This document shows, in pieces, positions 8,746-17,923 of a stretch of 64,000 nucleotides of DNA. The notes under the pieces were generated by a model. That model made no database searches. It had not been told where the DNA came from and was given only the letters and a program-made list of their open reading frames with translations. Position numbers and translations under genes: made by a program. Positions within the stretch are counted from its first letter, which is position 1. The number at the start of each line of letters is the position of its first letter. Source of the stretch: JAPLSN01 sp964482955 (lineage in GTDB: Bacteria > Spirochaetota > Spirochaetia > Treponematales > UBA12059); assembly GCA_964482955.1 (NCBI GenBank), contig CAYZZW010000003.1, positions 1 through 64,000 on the forward strand, written 5' to 3'.

Positions 8746-9573
8746 TCAAGCCTTGCCCTGGCTCTCGAGGCGGGCGAGGGCGCCGAAGACGAGCTGCTTG
8801 AGCTCGGCTTCGACCTTCTTGCCCGTGGCCACGACTTCCGCGTGGTCGAGGGGGCTTTTCCCGATGCCGGCGGCCATGTTCGTCACGCACGAGATGCCGA
8901 GGACGCGCATGCCGAGGTACCGGGCCGCGATCGCCTCGGGTACGGTGGACATGCCGACGAGGTCCGCTCCCATCGCCTTGAGCATGCGGATCTCCGCGGG
9001 CGTCTCGTACGACGGTCCGGTCATCGCGGCGTAGACGCCTTCCTTCGGGGGCACCTTGGCGCAGGACCAGGCGATGGCGCGGAGGTCGCGCGAATAGACG
9101 TCGCCCATGTCGAAGAAGCGTTCGCCGACGGGCTTGCCGGTCGCGTCGACCGGGTTCGGGCCGATGAATGGGTTCGTGCCGAGCAGGTTGATGTGGTCGA
9201 CGATGAGGACGAGGTCGCCCGGGTTGAAGCGCGGGTTGATGCCGCCCGCGGCGTTCGTGAGGATCAGGTTCTTGACGCCCAGTTCCTTGAGGAGGAAGAT
9301 CGGCAGCACGACGTCGTCCATCGGGTGGCCTTCGTAATAATGGAAGCGGCCGGCCATGATCGCGTTCTTGCCGGACAGGTAGAGGAGCCCCTTGTGGCCG
9401 GCGACGGTCGGCTTCGGGAATTCGGGAATGTCGGCGTAGGGAATTTCCCGGTACCCCATGCCCTCCACGATGCCGGACAGGCCCGAGCCCAGGATGACGG
9501 CGTTTTCTGGTTTGAACTCCGCGGGGATGGCGGCGGCGGCTTTTTTCACTCGTTCATGGAATCCGGATTTCAT
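8746..9573 (-). CDS. punA: Purine nucleoside phosphorylase, trimeric type
   Basis: Phosphorolysis of (deoxy)guanosine and inosine in purine salvage. The 275-residue length fits the family. Visible blocks are ILGSGLSG (phosphate loop), VAGHKG, AGRFHYYEGH, TNAAGGINPRFNPGDLV, MTGPSYETPAEI and GMSTVPE. A GGGAGG ribosome site lies six bases before the ATG. A TATACT at 9632-9637 (minus strand) is a plausible -10 element, giving a leader of about 50 bases. Confidence 0.95.
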   Translation of the reverse strand: MKSGFHERVKKAAAAIPAEFKPENAVILGSGLSGIVEGMGYREIPYADIPEFPKPTVAGHKGLLYLSGKNAIMAGRFHYYEGHPMDDVVLPIFLLKELGVKNLILTNAAGGINPRFNPGDLVLIVDHINLLGTNPFIGPNPVDATGKPVGERFFDMGDVYSRDLRAIAWSCAKVPPKEGVYAAMTGPSYETPAEIRMLKAMGADLVGMSTVPEAIAARYLGMRVLGISCVTNMAAGIGKSPLDHAEVVATGKKVEAELKQLVFGALARLESQGKA

Positions 9574-9732
9574 GATGATCCTCCCGGTGTGTCGCGGGGC
9601 CGGCGACTGGCCCGTCCCGTCTGTCCACAGTAGTATAGTAGGTAACGGGCGGCGAAAAAAGATGCGCGGATCGGATTTCCGGCGCCTTAATTCATCGCCC
9701 GAAACTGCCGATAATCCAAGGAGGCGGACCGC

Positions 9733-12700
9733 GTGCGGTCAGCCGAAAAGGGAACCACGGGTACCATGCGGACGGGACAGAAAATCGCCTTGAGCCTCCT
9801 CCTCAGCGTGCTCCTGTTCGCGGGCTTCGCGGTCGTGGCCTATTCGGGCCTCTTCGCCTTCGTCGAAACGCGCTTTTACCGTCCCCGGATCGTCTCGGAT
9901 TCCGTCACCGCCCTGGCGAACGTCACGCGGGAAACCGACGCCTGGACCGGCGTCCTGTCCGCCCGCTTCCGCGCCCTCCTGGACCGGCCCGACCTCCGCG
10001 CCGCCCTGGACGCCAACAACTCGGCCGACGTCATCAACTCCCGCGCCGAAGCCGTCGAGCTCCTCCGGCAATCGACGCCCGGCTTCCTCGGCTTCCGCGT
10101 CGTCGACGCGGACGGGAAACGCATCCACTACAGCACCTACGGCTCGGACGTGTCGGTCCGCGAAGCCCTCCGCCTCGTCTACCGCAACTACGGCGAAGCG
10201 GGCGATCCGCCCTACGCGGACCTCGCGGCGCCCGCCTCGGGCTTCCGCGCCGGCGTCGATCCCGACCGCGAATCGATCCTCTTCCGCCTTCCGTTCACGG
10301 ACGCCTCGGGCGCGCCCCGGGGCACCGCCTTGTTCCGCGTGTCCGTGTCCGGGCTGTGGGATCACCTGACGAAAACCGGCGCGGTCGTCGTCGGCGACAC
10401 CGTATTCCCCGTCGGGACGGCCGGACTCGTGTTCGGCTTGCCCGGTTTCGCCCTCAAGGACGGCGCCGCGTCGACGGCCATCGCGTCGTCCATCGAGACG
10501 CTGTGGAACGCCGGGCTCGCGGACGGACCGCAACCCCTCGGCGGCACCGAAGCCTCGGGCGGTTTCGAGCTCTTTTCCGCGCGTTCCTCGATCGGGCCGC
10601 TCGGTCTCGCGAAACCCGCGTCGCTCTTCGAATTCCCGCCGGTCCTGCGCTACGTCCTCCTCGGAACCTTCCTCGCCACCGCCTTCCTGCTCGTCTTCCT
10701 CGTCCTCAACCTGAAGCAGGACGGGATGACCGTCGTCTCCGAACGCGTGAAGCGCTTCCAGATCAGCCTGCTCGAGCAGTACCTGGACCGCAAGTCGGAT
10801 TTCGACTTCGCCCGCTGGCGATCGGAACTCGACGCCCGCAAGGCCGATGTCCGACGCGAAATCCGCGCCAGCCTCGGGCGGCTCCCCAAGGGACGCGAAA
10901 CCGACGTAGACGAACTCATCGACAAGAGCTGGGACGAAATCGTCCGCGTCCTGGGTGCGCCCGTCGCGTCCGGCGCGTCCGCCGATGTCGACCTTTCGCG
11001 CATCGAGGAACTCCTCACGCGCGCCCTGTCGTCGGGGCTCGTCGTCGCCGCGCCGGCCCAAACCGCCCGCGTCCCGGCGCGCGCGATCCAGGCGAAAACC
11101 GCCGTACCGGAAGCCGTCGAGGAGGCAGAGGCCGTCGAAGAGGCCGAAACCGTCGAGGAAGCCGAAGCCGTCGAAGAGGCTGAAACCGTCGAGGAAGCCG
11201 AAGCCATCGAAGAGGCTGAAACCGTCGAGGAAGCCGAAGCCATCGAAGAGGCTGAAACCGTCGAGGAAGCCGAAGCCATAGAAGAGGCTGAAATCGTCGA
11301 AGAGGCGGAAGCTCTCGAAGAGGCCGAAGACCTCGAAGCCGTCGAAGAAATCGAAGCCCTCGAAGAAGTCGAAATAGCCGAAGAAGCCTCGTCTCTCGAG
11401 AGGGCCACTTCCATCGAAGAGGCCGAAATCGTCGAGGAAGTCGAAGCCGTCGAGAGCGCCGAATCCGCCGGCCCGTTCCAGGATATCACCGAGGATTTCC
11501 TCGAAGCGCCGATCGACGTGGCAAGCTATCTCGACGACGATCGAACCTTGCCGGGAGACGAGCCCGTCGCCGAGGAAGAGTTCGCCGATTACGGCGGACC
11601 GGGCGAACTGCCCTTCACCGATGTCCTGCTCGGCGCCGACATCGAATACGACGAAAGCGGGGAAGACGACTTCGCCGACGCGTCCGCGTTCCGGGGCGCC
11701 ATGCCTGCCGGCGACTTCGCGGTGTCCGCTTCGGGCGAAGGCGCGGATATCCTGCCCTTCGACTCGGAACTCGAACGGGCTTTCGACGACGAAGACCGCG
11801 CCCTCGCGCGCGGCGAGTTGGAGGACGCCTCCTCCGAATACGGAGACCTGCCTCCGGTCGCCGAAGACGGCCGCCTTCCGGATGAAGAGGCGCCCGCGTC
11901 GCCGGAAACCCGAGCCGCGTCTTCGATGGAAGCCGCGTCTTCGATGGAAGCCGCGTCTTCGATAGAAGCCGTGTCCGATTCCGGCGTCTCCGACATCGCC
12001 GAGCTCCTTCCCGTCGACGACGCCGATTATGCCGAGGAGCTCGAGCCGCTCGACACGCTGCCCGAAAGCGACGAACGCGTGATGGGACTCGCCGACGCGC
12101 GTCCGGCCGCTCCACGGAAACCCTGGGAGCCCAGCCTCGAGGACGACGAGTTCCGGGGCGTCTTCGACCGCGCTCCGCGCCGGACCGACGAGATGGAGGA
12201 ACTCCTCGACGACGTCGAATTCGAGATCGTCATGAGCGGCCTCGACCTGTCCGACCTGATCGGCGTGTCGCGCGACCACGGAAACGAGGAATCCATCTCG
12301 ACCGTCGCCGCGCTCGCGAAGTCCTTCACGTCGGAACCCGAGGAGATCCCCTCCGAGCGGGCCGAGGACGAGACCGGACCCATCGACCTCCTGCCGCGTT
12401 CGCTCGTCGACGCCATCGAGGAACTGCCCTTCGCGCCCATCGAGGAAAGCGGGCTCGTGGCCGCCGTCACCCCCGCCGATTCCGCCCTCGCGACGGCGGA
12501 CTACGTTCCGTTCGACCGCCGCGCCCGCGTGTCGTGGCGCCAGACGGTCGAGGAGCTCAAGCCCATCGGCGAACTCGTCGGAGAGGCGGCGACCGAACTC
12601 GTCCCGCTCGACGAGGCGGCCGACGACGAAAACGGGGTGATAGTCTTCCGCGACGGCGTGTTCCAGATCGAGCGGAAGGCGGCCGGAGCGGGCGCTTCGT

Positions 12701-12762
12701 GGGACGCGGACCTCAAGGCCCTCGCGGACACCGTGCTCGCCGCCCCGCGGGACCGGGCGTGA
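9733..12762 (+). CDS. Large membrane protein, sensor-like N-terminus and Glu-rich repeats
   Basis: 1009 residues, no recognised family. A membrane helix (about 17-38), an extracytoplasmic region of about 265 residues that could be a Cache-like sensor (inference from layout), a second helix (about 306-327), then a very acidic cytoplasmic part. Residues about 458-555 are tandem six-residue (V/I)EEAE(A/T) units, and a shorter SSMEAA repeat lies near 720. The GTG at 9733 has AAGGAGG eight bases upstream; ATG 9766 is the alternative. GATAAT at 9710-9715 could be a -10 box but sits too close to that ribosome site. First gene of a four-gene envelope group. Confidence 0.75.
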   Translation: MRSAEKGTTGTMRTGQKIALSLLLSVLLFAGFAVVAYSGLFAFVETRFYRPRIVSDSVTALANVTRETDAWTGVLSARFRALLDRPDLRAALDANNSADVINSRAEAVELLRQSTPGFLGFRVVDADGKRIHYSTYGSDVSVREALRLVYRNYGEAGDPPYADLAAPASGFRAGVDPDRESILFRLPFTDASGAPRGTALFRVSVSGLWDHLTKTGAVVVGDTVFPVGTAGLVFGLPGFALKDGAASTAIASSIETLWNAGLADGPQPLGGTEASGGFELFSARSSIGPLGLAKPASLFEFPPVLRYVLLGTFLATAFLLVFLVLNLKQDGMTVVSERVKRFQISLLEQYLDRKSDFDFARWRSELDARKADVRREIRASLGRLPKGRETDVDELIDKSWDEIVRVLGAPVASGASADVDLSRIEELLTRALSSGLVVAAPAQTARVPARAIQAKTAVPEAVEEAEAVEEAETVEEAEAVEEAETVEEAEAIEEAETVEEAEAIEEAETVEEAEAIEEAEIVEEAEALEEAEDLEAVEEIEALEEVEIAEEASSLERATSIEEAEIVEEVEAVESAESAGPFQDITEDFLEAPIDVASYLDDDRTLPGDEPVAEEEFADYGGPGELPFTDVLLGADIEYDESGEDDFADASAFRGAMPAGDFAVSASGEGADILPFDSELERAFDDEDRALARGELEDASSEYGDLPPVAEDGRLPDEEAPASPETRAASSMEAASSMEAASSIEAVSDSGVSDIAELLPVDDADYAEELEPLDTLPESDERVMGLADARPAAPRKPWEPSLEDDEFRGVFDRAPRRTDEMEELLDDVEFEIVMSGLDLSDLIGVSRDHGNEESISTVAALAKSFTSEPEEIPSERAEDETGPIDLLPRSLVDAIEELPFAPIEESGLVAAVTPADSALATADYVPFDRRARVSWRQTVEELKPIGELVGEAATELVPLDEAADDENGVIVFRDGVFQIERKAAGAGASWDADLKALADTVLAAPRDRA

Positions 12763-12817
12763 CCGCCGCCACATGCCGCGTTCCGGAGCGGCGGACGAAC
12801 GGGAGGAGATCACCGGC

Positions 12818-13075
12818 ATGAGCGACTCGCGCGCGCCCCTCGCGGAAGACGGACGGACGAAACGTCCCCGGAACCGCCGATCGGGCGCTTCGACTTTCTT
12901 CAAGATCCTCGCGCTGGCCGCGGGCGCCACGCTCGCCGCGGTCGCCTTCGTCTGGCCGATCTGGTACCTCGCCACGCGCCACCGCGCCTGGTACGCGCTG
13001 CTCGTCGCCGTCGCGGCCGTGGCCGCGTTCGTCCTTCCGCGCGCGCTCGGCGGGAAGGGCCGCAAGGGCCCGTGA
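12818..13075 (+). CDS. Small two-helix membrane protein
   Basis: 85 residues: a charged N-terminus with an Arg/Lys patch and two hydrophobic segments (about 28-50 and 54-74) with a short WYLATRHRAWY turn. The ATG at 12818 has GGGAGGA ten bases upstream. The stop TGA overlaps the GTG start of the M23 gene (GTGA), so it is translationally coupled. No family recognised; it may support the neighbouring envelope proteins. Confidence 0.7.
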   Translation: MSDSRAPLAEDGRTKRPRNRRSGASTFFKILALAAGATLAAVAFVWPIWYLATRHRAWYALLVAVAAVAAFVLPRALGGKGRKGP

Positions 13076-13992
13076 GGATCCGGGCGGCCGCGCTCGCGTC
13101 GTTCCTGGCGTCGCTCGTCCTCGCGGCAAGCGCCCAGGACGGCTCGTCGTACTATCCGCGCATCGGGCGGCTCGACTCCTCGGATATCCTCTTCCGCCAG
13201 CTTTCCGACCTCGTCGCCCAGAGTCTCGCCGCGCGCCAGACCGGCGGCCAGTATCCGGACCTCGTCATCTTCGAGTACGTCCTGCCAGCCGACGCGGAAC
13301 TCGTCGACATCGCCGCGCGCGTGAACTGCACGTACGAGACCATCGCCACGCTCAACCGCATGGGCGTGAGCCGCGCGCTCCGGAAGGGCGAACGGATCCT
13401 CCTGCCGTCCGTGGTCGGCGTCTACCTGCCCGACGTCCCCGGAAACGACCTCGAGTGCCTCATGGATTCGTGGCGGCGGCCGGAAGCCGCCGACGCGATC
13501 CCGCTCGTCGTCACGCGGAACGGGGCGGAAAGCGGCTACCGGCTCTTCGCCGGATCGTACTTCCATCCGGCCGAGCGCGCGTTCTTCCTCAACGCCCTCT
13601 TCCGCTTCCCGCTGCCGAAGGCGCGGATCACGAGCGGTTTCGGCTACCGGGCCAGCCCCATCACCGGCAAGGGCCAGATGCACGCGGGCATCGACCTCGC
13701 GGCGCCGGCCGGCACCGACGTGTACGCCTCGCGCGCGGGCGTCGTGACGGCCGCGGGAACGGACCCCGTCCTCGGCACCTACGTCGTCCTCTCGCACGAG
13801 GGGGGGTGGGAGACCGTCTACGGCCACCTGTCGGCTTCGCTCGTACGGTTGAAGCAAAGCGTGGAAAGCGGTATGATCGTGGGCAAGGTCGGATCGACCG
13901 GGGTTTCGACGGGACCGCATCTCCATTTCGAGGTGCGCCTGAAGGGCGCTCCTCGCGATCCGGCGACCGTCTTGCCCCGGATGCGACCATGA
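13072..13992 (+). CDS. LysM-M23 peptidase, exported
   Basis: 306 residues with a signal peptide (1-21), a LysM-like segment (about 65-115, ending GERILLPS) for peptidoglycan binding, and a C-terminal M23/LytM domain. The zinc and catalytic residues are present: MHAGIDLAAPAG (H and D), VYGHLS and GPHLHFEV. Probably a periplasmic endopeptidase or amidase activator acting on cell wall crosslinks. It starts with GTG inside the upstream stop and ends inside the ATG of the next gene, so it is coupled on both sides. Confidence 0.88.
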   Translation: MRIRAAALASFLASLVLAASAQDGSSYYPRIGRLDSSDILFRQLSDLVAQSLAARQTGGQYPDLVIFEYVLPADAELVDIAARVNCTYETIATLNRMGVSRALRKGERILLPSVVGVYLPDVPGNDLECLMDSWRRPEAADAIPLVVTRNGAESGYRLFAGSYFHPAERAFFLNALFRFPLPKARITSGFGYRASPITGKGQMHAGIDLAAPAGTDVYASRAGVVTAAGTDPVLGTYVVLSHEGGWETVYGHLSASLVRLKQSVESGMIVGKVGSTGVSTGPHLHFEVRLKGAPRDPATVLPRMRP

Positions 13993-14978
13993 AGCGACTC
14001 GCCGCCTACCTTTCCACAGCCATCCTCGCCGCCTCGATCGCCGTTCCGGAAAGCGCGGCGACGCCCTTCCGCACGAACCTGGCCGCCGTGGTTACCCTGA
14101 GCGTCTCGAAACCCGAAGGCGAACAGCTGTCCATCGGCGCGGCCGACGCGATCGCCATCCAGTTCGCGGAAGATTCCCTGTTCGTCCAGGGCATCGAGAT
14201 CGAGATCAAGATCCCGCGCGTACCGCCGCAGACCATCGCCTGGACCCTGTACCGTGGCGTCAAGCCCGCGCCCCGCGCGGACCGCGTCGCGTACGACGGA
14301 GAGGAACTGCTCGGGCAGGCGCTGCCGGACCGCGTCTCGTTCGTCCTCCAGATACCCGCGAGCCCGCGCCACGCCCTCAAGTCCGGTCCCTACGCCACCG
14401 TCGTCCCGACCGTCCTCGAGGCCGGGGACTATCCGCTCGTGTTCAAGCTGTGGCCGATCGCGAAGGGCGTCGCTCCCGACCTCGAACTGTCCGGCTTCAA
14501 GATCCGCGTGCGCCCGCTCATCGTCGACGAAGGCGTCCTCAAGCTCGACGTGGACGCGCCCGACGCGCAGTCGGCCTCGGGCGCCATCGAGGTTTTCATC
14601 GACGACCGGAAACACGAACGCTGGCGGGAACCCGTCTTCCTCAAGAAGGGCAGCCACACCGTGCAGGTGAAGGCGGAGGGATTCCGCGACGAGGTGCGCA
14701 CCGTCGTCCTCGAGCCGGGCAAGGTCGTCGAGCTGTCGATCGCGCTCCAGGACACGAAGCCGGTCGCCGTCTTCGAGGCGCCGGCCAACGCCGTCATCAC
14801 GCTCGACGGCGTCCCGGTGGACGTCGCGCGCGAACCGAAGCTGGCGCTCGAGGCGGGCGAACACACGGTCGTCTGCCGCATCGGCGACTACGCGATCACG
14901 CGGAAATTCACCGCTTACCGCGGCAAGACCTACCGCATCGTCCTCTCGGTCGATCTCGCGGTCCAGGAAAGCCAGTAG
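13989..14978 (+). CDS. Exported PEGA-like protein
   Basis: 329 residues with a signal peptide (about 1-24). The C-terminal third has PEGA-like beta segments (KKGSHTVQVKAEGF, APANAVITLDGVPV), a surface beta-sandwich found in envelope proteins. The ATG overlaps the TGA of the M23 gene (ATGA). Last gene of the four-gene envelope operon. The N-terminal half is not recognised. Confidence 0.75.
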   Translation: MKRLAAYLSTAILAASIAVPESAATPFRTNLAAVVTLSVSKPEGEQLSIGAADAIAIQFAEDSLFVQGIEIEIKIPRVPPQTIAWTLYRGVKPAPRADRVAYDGEELLGQALPDRVSFVLQIPASPRHALKSGPYATVVPTVLEAGDYPLVFKLWPIAKGVAPDLELSGFKIRVRPLIVDEGVLKLDVDAPDAQSASGAIEVFIDDRKHERWREPVFLKKGSHTVQVKAEGFRDEVRTVVLEPGKVVELSIALQDTKPVAVFEAPANAVITLDGVPVDVAREPKLALEAGEHTVVCRIGDYAITRKFTAYRGKTYRIVLSVDLAVQESQ

Positions 14979-15046
14979 GCACCTTCGCCCGGGTTTCCCC
15001 GGGCTTCCACAACGACTCCGCGACGCGGAGAACCGGACGAGGTCGC

Positions 15047-15853
15047 ATGCGCATACTGTCGTGGAACGTGAACGGCGTGAGGTCGGCCGCCGAAAAAGGC
15101 CTCTTTTCGTGGCTCGCCGCCGAATCGCCCGACGTCCTCTGCCTCCAGGAGACGAAGGCGAATCCCGACCAGCTCGCGAAGGAATTCCTCGCCCCGGTCG
15201 ACGGAGACGGAAAGCCGTACTTCGCCTATTGGTCGAGCGCCAAGCGCCGCGGCTATTCGGGCACGGCGCTCTTTTCGAAGACCGAGCCGCGCGACGTAGT
15301 CACGCTCGGCGTGCCCGAGTTCGACGACGAGGGCAGGGTGGTCGCCGCGGACTTCGGCGGGCTCGTCGTGGTGTCGGCCTACTTCCCGAACAGCCAGGAC
15401 GCGGGCGCCCGGCTCGGCTACAAGCTGGGCTTTTGCCGGGCGATCCGCGAGTTTTGCGACCGCGTCGTGAAGGACGGTTCGCACGTCGTCCTCTCGGGCG
15501 ACTACAACATCGCGCACAAGCCCATCGATCTCGCCAGACCGAAGGAGAACGAGGGCAATCCCGGCTACCTGCCCGAAGAGCGGGCGTGGATGGACGAATT
15601 CACGGGCGCGGGCTACGTGGACAGCTTCAGGAAATTCTGCCCCGATCCGCACCGGTACAGCTGGTGGTCGTACCGCATGCACGCCCGCGAAAAGAACGTC
15701 GGGTGGCGCATCGACTACCACTGCGTCGACTCGGGGTTCGCGGGCGCCGTCGAAGCCGCCGGGATCCTGGACACCGTCACCGGCTCAGACCACTGCCCCG
15801 TCGAGATCGTCCTCAAACCCGACGTCGCGCCCATGAAAGGAAGGAAACGATGA
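15047..15853 (+). CDS. xth: Exodeoxyribonuclease III / AP endonuclease
   Basis: Base-excision repair enzyme that cleaves 5' to abasic sites and removes 3' blocks. The 268-residue product shows the full ExoIII set: LSWNVNGVRS (Asn), CLQETKA (metal Glu), SGDYNIAH (Asp, Asn) and the C-terminal TGSDHCPV (Asp-His). ATG at 15047 with a weak GAGG site. It overlaps the rhomboid gene by ATGA. Confidence 0.95.
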   Translation: MRILSWNVNGVRSAAEKGLFSWLAAESPDVLCLQETKANPDQLAKEFLAPVDGDGKPYFAYWSSAKRRGYSGTALFSKTEPRDVVTLGVPEFDDEGRVVAADFGGLVVVSAYFPNSQDAGARLGYKLGFCRAIREFCDRVVKDGSHVVLSGDYNIAHKPIDLARPKENEGNPGYLPEERAWMDEFTGAGYVDSFRKFCPDPHRYSWWSYRMHAREKNVGWRIDYHCVDSGFAGAVEAAGILDTVTGSDHCPVEIVLKPDVAPMKGRKR

Positions 15854-16410
15854 AGCTCAAGTACAACGCCCCGACGACCCTGACCTTCACGCTCGTGAGC
15901 GCCGTCGTGCTCGCCCTGGACACCTTCGTCTTCCGCTCGCTGGCGGAGACCTGGTTTTCCGTACCCGGCCGCGGCGGCTTCAATCCGGCCGACGTCACGC
16001 AGTACGTCCGCCTCTTCTCGCACGTCATCGGTCACTCGGACCTGAACCACTTCCTCTCGAACTTCGCCTTCATCCTCCTCATCGGCCCGATCCTCGAAGT
16101 CTCGTACGGCTCGCTGCCCCTGCTCCTCATGACGGCCGTCACGGCCTTCGTGACCGGCGTGCTCAACGTGCTCCTCTTCCCGACCGGCCTCCTCGGCGCC
16201 AGCGGCATCGTCTTCATGATGATCCTGCTCGCCTCGTTCACCAATTTCGGCAAGGGCGAGATCCCGCTCACTTTCATCCTCGTGATGGTCCTCTATCTCG
16301 GCAAGGAAGTGTTCTCGTCGTTCCAGAACAACTCGGTCTCCGAATTCGCTCACATCATCGGCGGCCTCTGCGGCTCCCTCTTCGGCTTCCTCCGCCCGCA
16401 CAAGGCCTAG
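15850..16410 (+). CDS. Rhomboid family intramembrane serine protease
   Basis: 186 residues, about six hydrophobic segments. Catalytic Ser lies in LGASGIVF (GxSG) and the partner His in AHIIGGLCGSLFG; HFLSNF supplies the oxyanion Asn. Such proteases cut transmembrane substrates within the inner membrane; the substrate is unknown. ATGA overlap with xth. Its TAG stop is part of the CTAG end of a repeat element (16407-16554). Confidence 0.88.
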   Translation: MKLKYNAPTTLTFTLVSAVVLALDTFVFRSLAETWFSVPGRGGFNPADVTQYVRLFSHVIGHSDLNHFLSNFAFILLIGPILEVSYGSLPLLLMTAVTAFVTGVLNVLLFPTGLLGASGIVFMMILLASFTNFGKGEIPLTFILVMVLYLGKEVFSSFQNNSVSEFAHIIGGLCGSLFGFLRPHKA

Positions 16411-16554
16411 GAGTTTGTCGGACTTGTCCGCGAAATGAATGAAAAATCGCGGGAACGCGATTTTTCTACCCCGCAAACTCCGAAAGGAGCCTGCGTGAAT
16501 AGAGATTTTTCACGCTGATAGCGCGAAAAATCTACAAGCCCGACAGGCTCCTAG
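16407..16554. repeat. CTAG-ended inverted-repeat element, copy A
   Basis: Termini at 16407-16426 and 16535-16554 are imperfect inverted repeats beginning CTAGGAG and containing GTCGG. Inside are an 11-bp hairpin with GGAA loop (16441-16466), a CTCC-GAAA-GGAG hairpin, and a 13-bp hairpin (16502-16533). The left CTAG contains the stop codon of the rhomboid gene. Related copies: 31148-31170, 53028-53238 and 55630-55711. Confidence 0.85.
16441..16466. terminator. Hairpin with T-rich stem inside repeat element
   Basis: Perfect 11-bp stem GAAAAATCGCG with loop GGAA. Because the stem carries an A-run on one side and a T-run on the other, it could end transcription in either direction between the rhomboid gene and phoH. 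Confidence 0.45.
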
Positions 16555-16580
16555 GAAGGGAATTCGCCGCGGATAAATAT

Positions 16581-16609
16581 TTGAATTGGGGCGGATAGCG
16601 GTCTATAAT
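16581..16609 (+). promoter_or_regulatory. Near-consensus promoter of phoH, probably leaderless
   Basis: TTGAAT (16581-16586), 17 bases, TATAAT (16604-16609). Only 8 bases separate the -10 box from the ATG at 16618, so transcription should begin at or one base before the start codon. Confidence 0.8.
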
Positions 16610-16617
16610 TAGGGACG

Positions 16618-17919
16618 ATGAACGAGAACATGAAGACCTTCGTCGTCGATACGAACGTGCTCATCCACAGCCCGGATTCCCTCCTGTCGTTCCGCGACAA
16701 CGAGATCGTCCTGCCGCTCTGGGTGCTCGAGGAACTCGACAACCTCAAGACCTATCCGGACCAGCGTGGCAAGAGCGCGCGGGACGCCATCCGGTTCCTC
16801 GACAGCTACGCGCAGAAGGGCAGCCTCAACGACGGTGTCCGCATGGAAAACGGTTCGATGCTCCGCGTTTCCTTCGAACTCCCGAACGAGGGACCTCCGG
16901 GCTTCGATCTCGGGAACACCGACAACCGCATCATCCTGTGCGCCTACGGACTCCAGCGCAAGGGACGCCGCGTTTTCTTCGTGTCGAAGGACATCAACGC
17001 CCGGGTCAAGGCGGAAGCGCTCGGCATCAGGGCCGTGGATTACGAAAAGCAGAAGGTCGACATCACGGCGCTCTATCAGGGCTGCCGCGAGATGGACGCC
17101 GCCGACTCTACCCTGCGCGAGCTTGCCGCCCGGGGCGAGCTGGAATGGAAGGAGCGCCTGGCGCCCAACGAGTTCGTCGTGCTCCGCGACAAGACCCTGG
17201 GCAAGGGCGTCATCACGCGCTTCCGCCCCGAGTCGTCCACCATCGCCCTCATCGACCCGCAGCTCGGCGCCGTGTCCGGCATCAGCGCCCTCAACGACCG
17301 CCAGCGCATCGCCCTCGAGCTCCTGCTCGACGACAGCGTCCCGCTCGTCACCCTCGTCGGCAAGGCCGGCACGGGCAAGACCCTGCTCGCCATCGCGTCG
17401 GGTCTCCGCAAGGTGTTCGACGAGAAGAAGTACACGCGCATGCTCGTGTCGCGCCCCGTCGTGCCCGTCGGCAAGGACATCGGTTACCTGCCGGGCGAAA
17501 AGACGGCCAAGATGGCGAACTGGATGCAGCCGCTCTTCGACAACCTCGAGTACATCTTTTCCGTGCACAAGCGGCCGAACGTGAAGAGCATGGACCAGCT
17601 CCTCAAGGACAAGCTCATCGAGGTTGAGGCCCTGTCCTTCATCCGCGGACGGAGCCTCCCGAACCTCTTCATCATCATAGATGAGGCGCAGAACCTCACG
17701 CCGCACGAGATCAAGACCATCGTGTCGCGCGCGGGCGACGGCACGAAAGTAGTTCTCACGGGCGATCCCTACCAGATCGACAACATGTACCTCGACGCGA
17801 ATTCGAACGGTCTTTCGTATCTCGTCGAGGCCTTCAAGGGACAACCGCTGTTCGGGCACGTCACCATGCAGAAAAGCGAGCGTTCCCAGCTCGCCGAGCT
17901 GGCCGCGAGCCTGCTCTGA
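16618..17919 (+). CDS. phoH: PIN-PhoH ATPase (YlaK type)
   Basis: 433 residues: a PIN nuclease domain (about 1-135, VVDTNVLIHSPDSL and DNRII acidic residues) joined to a PhoH ATPase (about 225-433; Walker A VGKAGTGKT, Walker B FIIIDEAQNLT, VLTGDPYQID). PIN-PhoH proteins are RNA helicase/nuclease enzymes. ATG 16618 fits a leaderless message; the ATG at 16630 would give the more usual PIN N-terminus. Only a weak AGGGA precedes it. The zinc-ribbon gene follows after 4 bases. Confidence 0.93.
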   Translation: MNENMKTFVVDTNVLIHSPDSLLSFRDNEIVLPLWVLEELDNLKTYPDQRGKSARDAIRFLDSYAQKGSLNDGVRMENGSMLRVSFELPNEGPPGFDLGNTDNRIILCAYGLQRKGRRVFFVSKDINARVKAEALGIRAVDYEKQKVDITALYQGCREMDAADSTLRELAARGELEWKERLAPNEFVVLRDKTLGKGVITRFRPESSTIALIDPQLGAVSGISALNDRQRIALELLLDDSVPLVTLVGKAGTGKTLLAIASGLRKVFDEKKYTRMLVSRPVVPVGKDIGYLPGEKTAKMANWMQPLFDNLEYIFSVHKRPNVKSMDQLLKDKLIEVEALSFIRGRSLPNLFIIIDEAQNLTPHEIKTIVSRAGDGTKVVLTGDPYQIDNMYLDANSNGLSYLVEAFKGQPLFGHVTMQKSERSQLAELAASLL

Positions 17920-17923
17920 CGCC

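Noticed and set aside
9710..9715. GATAAT as the promoter of the 1009-residue protein gene
   Set aside because: TTAATT-17-GATAAT fits, but the start would fall inside the AAGGAGG ribosome site, so it was not listed as a feature.
9739..13926. 1395-codon minus-strand frame
   Set aside because: It opposes four coupled genes with ribosome sites and recognisable domains; its sequence has no domain.
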